In this document: positions 7,436 through 11,527 of the stretch, one piece after another
Layout of the letters: each line of letters opens with the position of its first letter
Numbering within the stretch: position 1 is the stretch's first letter
NCBI GenBank assembly: GCA_017860555.1
Contig: JAGDMJ010000057.1
Span: 1-11,527, forward strand
Direction: 5' to 3'
Origin: Bacteroidota bacterium
GTDB taxonomy: Bacteria; Bacteroidota; Ignavibacteria; UBA10030; UBA6906
DNA: 11,527 bases
Made by a program: the position numbers and the translations under genes
Notes under the pieces: model-generated
What the model was told of the DNA's origin: nothing
What the model saw: only the letters and a program-made list of their open reading frames with translations
The model's database searches: none

Positions 7436-8728
7436 TCAGATCGTGTAGCTGAGGTTCAAGCCGAAGAGATTGGCGGAAGAATCATAGGTTCCCTCGAAAC
7501 CGTTGTCGGGAGCGGTTACTGTCCGGTCCTCGAACAGGATCATCTGATAGGCGACATCCACGCCCAGGAACGGAAGGATTTTGAAGCCCAGGCCAACGGT
7601 GAACTCGACTCTGTTGGCGTCCGGCAGCATGGGCTCGACTTTGGAGAGGGGCTGCGGAGTTTTGTCATAGATGAACCCTACCCTGATTGCCAGGGGGTCG
7701 AGTCTGTATTCGCTGCCAAGTCGAAGCATGAAGGCGTTGGTCCATTCCTTTTCTTTCGGCGGCGGTGACTGCTGTGGAGTTCTTCCTCCCAGAGGAGGCG
7801 GCAATGCATTCGGAATCGTGGGGCCGGTAGCAATGTCGAGCGCCAGCTCGTCATAACTGCTCCATCCAATATACTGGTAATCTGCTTCTACGGTCCAGTC
7901 AGGCGTGAAGTCGTAGGCAATGCCGGCAAACACGTTACTCGGCAGGGTAATGGACGTTTTGCCGTACCCGCCGGGGAAGTAGTCGACGCCGAACAGGTTT
8001 TCGAAGACACCCATGTCTTTGAACGTTACGTCGCCGGAGTAATCAACCTTGGTTTGATGCCGATAGGAGGCGCCAATCCAGAGTTGAGGAGTAGGCTTGT
8101 ACATCACGCCCACGTTCCAATTGACCGCGGTACCTTTTCCTGTCAATTCGGCCGTCCCCTTTCCCGGAGTGAGGGGTTGGAGTGAGTTGTAGGTTGCCAC
8201 ACGGTAGTTCATGCTGACGTCCGACCAGACATAACTGGCACCCACAGCGATAGCGAATTGGTCATTGATCCGGTATGAGATCGTTGGATTGAGGTAAAAC
8301 GACTTCAGTTCGGTCTGGACTGCAAGTGTGTCGCCTGCCCAGGGGTTGGGCCACTCAGTACCGAGTCCGTACGGAGAAAAGAACCCGATCCCAAATGCCA
8401 GGCCATTGTCCATGGTGTGGGTGATGTAGGCATTTGACGGGAAGAAGGTCCCCTTGATTTGTTCGGTGGTAACACCGCCAGTGGAAAGGTATTCTCCCGC
8501 CGTGGCGATCAGAGTTGTTCCTACATAGAAGGACGTGCCCTTCTGAAAGCTCAATCCGGCTGGATTAAAGAAGATCGCGGACCCGTCAACAGCCCGAGCG
8601 GCGAACGCGCCCCCCTGAGCCATGCTGCGAGCGCCATGTTCATTCAACTGGAAGCCTCCACCGAATGAAACGAGGGCGACTACCGACAACATGATGAGAA
8701 GCGCTACAGATCGTCTGAACAGGGTCAT
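7436..8728 (-). CDS. FadL/OmpP1/TodX-family outer-membrane transporter
   Basis: 430 residues from the start chosen here. A longer frame begins at 8812, but the ATG at 8728 is preceded by AGAGGAG (on plus coordinates 8734-8740) and starts a normal signal peptide, MTLFRRSVALLIMLSVVALVSF. The mature N-terminus GFQLNEHGARSMAQGGAFAA, followed by AIFFNPAGLSF, is the hallmark of FadL proteins, in which this segment plugs the 14-strand barrel. The rest shows alternating beta-strand patterning (for example MNYRVATYNS and VGLGFKILPFLGVDVAYQM) and ends in a strand, NLFGLNLSYTI. The family takes up hydrophobic molecules such as long-chain fatty acids or aromatic hydrocarbons across the outer membrane. 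It is a single gene, divergent from DAHP synthase. Substrate is unknown. Confidence 0.9.
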   Translation of the reverse strand: MTLFRRSVALLIMLSVVALVSFGGGFQLNEHGARSMAQGGAFAARAVDGSAIFFNPAGLSFQKGTSFYVGTTLIATAGEYLSTGGVTTEQIKGTFFPSNAYITHTMDNGLAFGIGFFSPYGLGTEWPNPWAGDTLAVQTELKSFYLNPTISYRINDQFAIAVGASYVWSDVSMNYRVATYNSLQPLTPGKGTAELTGKGTAVNWNVGVMYKPTPQLWIGASYRHQTKVDYSGDVTFKDMGVFENLFGVDYFPGGYGKTSITLPSNVFAGIAYDFTPDWTVEADYQYIGWSSYDELALDIATGPTIPNALPPPLGGRTPQQSPPPKEKEWTNAFMLRLGSEYRLDPLAIRVGFIYDKTPQPLSKVEPMLPDANRVEFTVGLGFKILPFLGVDVAYQMILFEDRTVTAPDNGFEGTYDSSANLFGLNLSYTI

Positions 8729-8861
8729 ACTGACTCCTCTAAAGATGAGAGATTTATTGAGAGAACAGTAACGTGTTGTGTCGTGTGTTGAGAAGTGCTG
8801 CCGGATGAGCAATCTGCGTGGCCACTGATGACACAGTGACCGGGTGGAGTTTTGTCATGCT

Positions 8862-8889
8862 ATTGTACCAAAAAAAAATCGCAAAGCAA
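8862..8889 (-). promoter_or_regulatory. Candidate promoter for the FadL-type gene
   Basis: On the minus strand TTGCTT (8884-8889) and TACAAT (8862-8867) are 16 bases apart. The -10 matches 5 of 6 consensus bases; the -35 is weak. It would give a 5' untranslated leader of roughly 125 bases with no clear structure apart from a 5-base dyad at 8823-8838. A nine-A run lies in the spacer. Confidence 0.4.
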
Positions 8890-8925
8890 ACAAGCCTCTC
8901 AAAAAAACACCCCACCTATTCCCGT

Positions 8926-8946
8926 ACTGTTGAGTTTTGCAACAGT
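8926..8946. promoter_or_regulatory. Perfect inverted repeat, candidate operator in the divergent region
   Basis: ACTGTTG (8926-8932) and CAACAGT (8940-8946) are exact 7-base arms around a 7-base spacer. The repeat ends 3 bases before the -35 of the DAHP synthase promoter, the position of a regulator-binding site. The regulator is not identified. Confidence 0.5.
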
Positions 8947-8949
8947 CTA

Positions 8950-8978
8950 TTGACTTTTTCGTCCAGGTTGTGTATGCT
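8950..8978 (+). promoter_or_regulatory. Sigma70-type promoter for the DAHP synthase gene
   Basis: TTGACT (8950-8955, 5 of 6), a 17-base spacer and TATGCT (8973-8978, 4 of 6), with AAT directly following. This is the best promoter match in the window and places the transcript start near 8985, about 90 bases before the gene. Confidence 0.6.
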
Positions 8979-9020
8979 AATGCATGGGTTTCTGCTGAAT
9001 TTTTGATGGTTTCCTGCCTT

Positions 9021-9047
9021 CCCGCCAACAAGCCGGCGGGTTTTTTT
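9021..9047 (+). terminator. Intrinsic terminator in the DAHP synthase leader (candidate attenuator)
   Basis: CCCGCC (9021-9026) pairs with GGCGGG (9035-9040), followed at once by seven T. It points along the plus strand. The only recognisable unit upstream on that strand is the promoter at 8950-8978, since the neighbouring FadL gene is divergent. It therefore most likely stops transcripts heading into DAHP synthase. An overlapping alternative pairing, GCCAACAA (9024-9031) with TTGTTGGC (9046-9053), shares the left arm and would exclude the terminator stem. Confidence 0.65.
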
Positions 9048-9074
9048 GTTGGCACCAAAACCTGAGTGTGAGTC

Positions 9075-10127
9075 ATGATCATCGTCATGAAATCGGGGGC
9101 GACCGGAGATGACGTACGCCACGTGGTCGAACGGATTGAGGAACTCGGCCTTAAGGCGCATGTTTCCCAGGGTACGGAACGTACGGTCATCGGTATCATC
9201 GGAGACGAGAGGTTCATCAAGAAAGAGCAACTCTCGCTTCTCCCGCATGTCGACGATGTCATACCGATTCTGAAACCGTACAAACTCGCCAGCCGGGAAT
9301 TCAAGCAAGAGAACACGATCGTCAAAGTACGAGACGTGAGCATTGGCGGAGAGGAGATCGTCGTGATCGCCGGGCCCTGTTCCGTGGAAAGTGAGGAACA
9401 GCTACTCGAAACAGCCGAAGTGGTGAAAGCCGCCGGAGCCTCGCTCCTCCGGGGAGGGGCGTTCAAGCCCCGGACCAGCCCGTATGCATTCCAGGGACTC
9501 GGCGAAGATGGCCTCAAGCTGCTGGCGACGGCGCGGGAACGGACCGGACTGGGCATCGTAACCGAAGTGCTGGAATCAAGCGATGTGGAAATCGTGGCTG
9601 AGTATGCAGACATGCTTCAGGTCGGTGCCCGAAACATGCACAACACAAAGCTCCTCCGGTCGATTTCCAGCTTGGACAAGCCCGTTCTTCTGAAGCGGAA
9701 CTTCTCAGCCACCCTCAACGAATTCCTCATGAGCGCCGAATATCTCCTCGCGGGAGGCAACTCGCGGGTGGTGCTGTGCGAACGTGGGATCCGGACCTTT
9801 GTCGAATACACGCGCAATACGCTCGACCTGAATATTGTCCCTGCCGTCAAACAACTCTCCCATTTGCCTATCATCGTCGATCCGAGCCACGGAACAGGGA
9901 GGCACGACCTGATTATTCCGATGAGCCGGGCCGCCATTGCCGCCGGGGCTGACGGCCTGATCGTGGAAGTTCATCCTCATCCGGAGAAGGCCTTCTCCGA
10001 CGGGGATCAATCCCTCACACCGGATGACTTCCGCCAGTTGATCGCACAGGTGAGACCCATTGCGGAGGTTCTGGGAAGGAAATCCGCCGAACCTACCTCG
10101 TCTCCGGTGCGTTCGAAGCCAGCATGA
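9075..10127 (+). CDS. aroF: 3-deoxy-7-phosphoheptulonate (DAHP) synthase, type I-beta with N-terminal regulatory domain
   Basis: 350 residues. It condenses phosphoenolpyruvate and erythrose 4-phosphate, the first step of the shikimate pathway to aromatic amino acids, in the cytoplasm. Residues 1-70 form the ferredoxin-like domain found in the Thermotoga-type enzyme, where it mediates Phe/Tyr feedback inhibition. The barrel follows from ~85: VVIAGPCSVES, LRGGAFKPRTSPYAFQG, LQVGARNMHN, LKRNFSATLNEF, VDPSHGTGRHDL, IVEVHPHPEKAFSDGDQSL. The four divalent-metal ligands are all present as C102, H272, E298 and D309. As I recall the Thermotoga enzyme, these are the same residue numbers, which supports the ATG at 9075. 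The ribosome site is weak. A ~20-residue Ser/Pro-rich tail is extra. The gene has its own promoter and a leader terminator, and its stop overlaps the next start by 4 bases. Confidence 0.93.
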   Translation: MIIVMKSGATGDDVRHVVERIEELGLKAHVSQGTERTVIGIIGDERFIKKEQLSLLPHVDDVIPILKPYKLASREFKQENTIVKVRDVSIGGEEIVVIAGPCSVESEEQLLETAEVVKAAGASLLRGGAFKPRTSPYAFQGLGEDGLKLLATARERTGLGIVTEVLESSDVEIVAEYADMLQVGARNMHNTKLLRSISSLDKPVLLKRNFSATLNEFLMSAEYLLAGGNSRVVLCERGIRTFVEYTRNTLDLNIVPAVKQLSHLPIIVDPSHGTGRHDLIIPMSRAAIAAGADGLIVEVHPHPEKAFSDGDQSLTPDDFRQLIAQVRPIAEVLGRKSAEPTSSPVRSKPA

Positions 10128-11281
10128 AAGCGCTCCCCTTCATTCTTTTCTTCGGCATCTTCTTCAGCGTGTATGGCCTCCTGAACTACTACATCTTCAT
10201 CCGCGGCTGGCAGGCAATGCCGCTGGATTCGCCTCTCCGGACAGCGTATCTTGTCCTTTTTCTTGTGCTGGCCCTGGCTTTCATCGGCGGCCGGTTTCTT
10301 GAGCGAGTCTGGCTTTCTCCCATCAGCGAAACGCTCGTGTGGCTCGGCTCCTTCTGGCTGGCAGCGATGCTCTACTTTCTTCTGGGAATACTGCTCCTTG
10401 ATCTTCTGCGGCTGGCCGATCACTTTCTCCCTTTTTTCCCGGCATTCATCACCGATGACTACGAGCAAACCAAAGAAATCACGGCCATTGCCCTTGTCGT
10501 GGCTGTTGTCATCGTGCTGACCATTGGCCATCTCAACGCGCTCGTGCCGGTTACCAGGTCCATTGCTCTTACCATTCCAAAAAAGGTCGATGGGATCCGG
10601 AGGCTGAGAATTGCCGCGGCCTCGGATATTCATCTCGGCACCGTCATTGGGCGCGGCAGGTTCGACCGGATCGTGGAACAGATCAACTCACTCGACCCGG
10701 ACATCATTCTCTTGCCGGGTGACATTGTGGATGAAGACCTCGCCCCGGTCATTAAGGAGAACCTTGGTGACCGGCTGCGGGCCCTCCGGTCACGCTTTGG
10801 AACGTTCGCGGTTACAGGCAATCATGAGTATATCGGCGGGGTGGAGGAAGCCGTGGCGTACCTGAGGGAGCACGGTGTGATCGTGTTGCGGGACGAGGCG
10901 CACGCTCTCCCCATCGGCGTCACGTTGGTCGGCCGAGAGGACAGGAGCGTTGTGCAGATGGCCCGGGGCACGCGAAAGTCGGTCAAGGATCTTCTTGCGG
11001 GAATCGACATGACTCGTCCCGTCATTCTCATGGATCATCAGCCCTTTCATCTTGAGGAAGCGGAGCGGTGCGGCGTCGATCTCCAGCTTTCCGGGCACAC
11101 GCATCACGGTCAACTCTGGCCGCTGAACTATATCACCGGGGCAATCTACGAAGTGAGCAAGGGATACAAGAAAAAAGGGAACACGCATATCCTCGTGTCC
11201 GGGGGGGTCGGCTCCTGGGGTCCACCCGTTCGCACGGGCAACCGGCCGGAGATACTTGACCTGGTCCTTACCTTCGGATGA
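10124..11281 (+). CDS. Membrane-anchored calcineurin-like metallophosphoesterase
   Basis: 385 residues. Four hydrophobic helices are predicted at about 4-26, 38-58, 71-96 and 118-138, then a metallophosphoesterase domain from ~158 to the end. All two-metal motifs are visible: D168-x-H170 (SDIHLG), D200 (LPGDIVD), N233-H234 (GNHE), H305 (MDHQP) and GHTHHGQ with H325 and H327. The arrangement resembles the YkuE/YaeI-like family, some members of which act on lipid-linked or UDP-activated substrates. The natural substrate here is unknown, and the side of the membrane on which the catalytic domain sits cannot be fixed. The start overlaps the DAHP synthase stop as ATGA (10124-10127), so translation is probably coupled, though no functional link is known. 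The near-absence of another ribosome site supports coupling. Confidence 0.88.
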   Translation: MKALPFILFFGIFFSVYGLLNYYIFIRGWQAMPLDSPLRTAYLVLFLVLALAFIGGRFLERVWLSPISETLVWLGSFWLAAMLYFLLGILLLDLLRLADHFLPFFPAFITDDYEQTKEITAIALVVAVVIVLTIGHLNALVPVTRSIALTIPKKVDGIRRLRIAAASDIHLGTVIGRGRFDRIVEQINSLDPDIILLPGDIVDEDLAPVIKENLGDRLRALRSRFGTFAVTGNHEYIGGVEEAVAYLREHGVIVLRDEAHALPIGVTLVGREDRSVVQMARGTRKSVKDLLAGIDMTRPVILMDHQPFHLEEAERCGVDLQLSGHTHHGQLWPLNYITGAIYEVSKGYKKKGNTHILVSGGVGSWGPPVRTGNRPEILDLVLTFG

Positions 11282-11329
11282 ACCTGCCGTAACTTTCCAC
11301 AATTTTCAAAATGGCATTCCCGGCGGCTC

Positions 11330-11354
11330 TCCGGAACCGTCAACAGGCTCCGGA
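11330..11354. repeat. Imperfect palindrome, candidate enhancer site or end-of-operon hairpin
   Basis: TCCGGA (11330-11335) and TCCGGA (11349-11354), extended inwards by CC/GG after one A-C mismatch, around a 7-base loop. It is centred about 76 bases before the predicted sigma54 start point. There is no T-run directly after it, so a terminator role is less likely. Confidence 0.4.
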
Positions 11355-11391
11355 ATGTGGCCCCTTTTGCCGTATGTGGACGTTTCATGGG

Positions 11392-11407
11392 TGGCATAAC
11401 ATTTGCT
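11392..11407 (+). promoter_or_regulatory. Candidate sigma54 (RpoN) -24/-12 promoter
   Basis: TGGCATAACATTTGCT matches the consensus TGGCACG-N4-TTGCW at 10 of 12 fixed positions. It includes the essential GG and GC with correct spacing. It would start transcription near 11418, about 48 bases before the ATG at 11466. Confidence 0.6.
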
Positions 11408-11433
11408 AGATACTCCTGCCTGATGGGGGGAAA

Positions 11434-11450
11434 CCGGCCTTTTCAGCCGG
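11434..11450 (+). promoter_or_regulatory. Leader hairpin overlapping the ribosome site of the last gene
   Basis: CCGGC (11434-11438) pairs with GCCGG (11446-11450) around a 7-base loop. The right arm includes the first two bases of GGAG (11449-11452), the only ribosome-site candidate before the ATG at 11466. Its spacing of 13 bases is longer than usual. Confidence 0.3.
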
Positions 11451-11465
11451 AGTGAGCGAAAGTCC

Positions 11466-11527
11466 ATGGCCAACATACAAACCGAACGGATCGCGGTCTC
11501 CCGCGAGGGAAGAGCCGTAACCCTGGT
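11466..11527 (+). CDS. Unidentified gene, first 20 codons only (3' end outside window)
   Basis: An open frame starts at ATG 11466 and reads MANIQTERIAVSREGRAVTL before the window ends. The upstream region holds a sigma54-type promoter and a GGAG sequence, which favours a real start. The frame contains no other start codon between the upstream stop at 11421 and this ATG. Too little is visible to name a family; the visible residues look like a soluble N-terminus with no signal peptide. Confidence 0.45.
   Translation, partial: MANIQTERIAVSREGRAVTL

Noticed and set aside
8729..8812. 28-residue N-terminal extension of the FadL-type protein
   Set aside because: The start at 8728 has a strong AGAGGAG site and opens a proper signal peptide; the extension would bury it.
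8823..8838. CACTG/CAGTG dyad in the FadL leader
   Set aside because: Five-base arms are common by chance and there is no supporting context.

Overview
The window is an ordinary-looking bacterial chromosomal segment with about 57% G+C by eye and dense, short-spaced genes. An outer-membrane FadL-type porin and a Tat-exported glycosidase point to a Gram-negative bacterium. The mix of tandem GH10-like enzymes, a URO-D-superfamily protein and a FadL/TodX porin fits an environmental member of the FCB group (Ignavibacteria/Bacteroidota-like) or a neighbouring phylum. Clear Shine-Dalgarno sequences before several genes argue against a core Bacteroidetes species. The taxonomic placement is inference only. 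No rRNA, tRNA, CRISPR array or insertion sequence was seen.

Layout. (1) 1-4423, plus strand: a carbohydrate-related run made of the C-terminal end of one GH10-like glycosidase, a complete Tat-exported GH10-like paralogue, a URO-D-superfamily (MtaA/CmuA-like) protein starting in a 4-base ATGA overlap, and an NAD-dependent epimerase-like SDR. (2) 4601-7356, plus strand: an aldo/keto reductase, a WrbA-like flavodoxin-fold protein and a WecE-type sugar aminotransferase with short gaps. This block is bracketed by a short gapped direct repeat. (3) 7388-7410: a terminator-like hairpin between convergent genes. (4) 7436-8728, minus strand: a FadL/TodX-family outer-membrane transporter. (5) 8729-9074: a 346-base divergent control region. 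Towards the plus strand it holds a sigma70-like promoter, a perfect inverted repeat just upstream of the -35, and an intrinsic terminator between promoter and gene. (6) 9075-11281, plus strand: a type I-beta DAHP synthase, with all four expected metal ligands, overlapping by 4 bases a membrane-anchored metallophosphoesterase. (7) 11282-11527: a well-matched sigma54-type promoter with an upstream palindrome, leading to the first 20 codons of an unidentified gene that runs off the window.

How the parts may work together. The first run looks like processing of a plant-type or methylated polysaccharide: exported GH10-like enzymes release sugars, and the cytoplasmic URO-D-like and SDR enzymes act on the products. 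The second block mixes redox enzymes with a nucleotide-sugar aminotransferase and does not form a complete known pathway. DAHP synthase is the entry enzyme of the shikimate pathway. It probably has both allosteric control, through its N-terminal ferredoxin-like domain, and premature-termination control, through the terminator in its leader. The most notable signals are this leader, the sigma54 promoter, the repeat-bracketed block and the GH10/URO-D pairing. No clearly novel multi-gene system was found.
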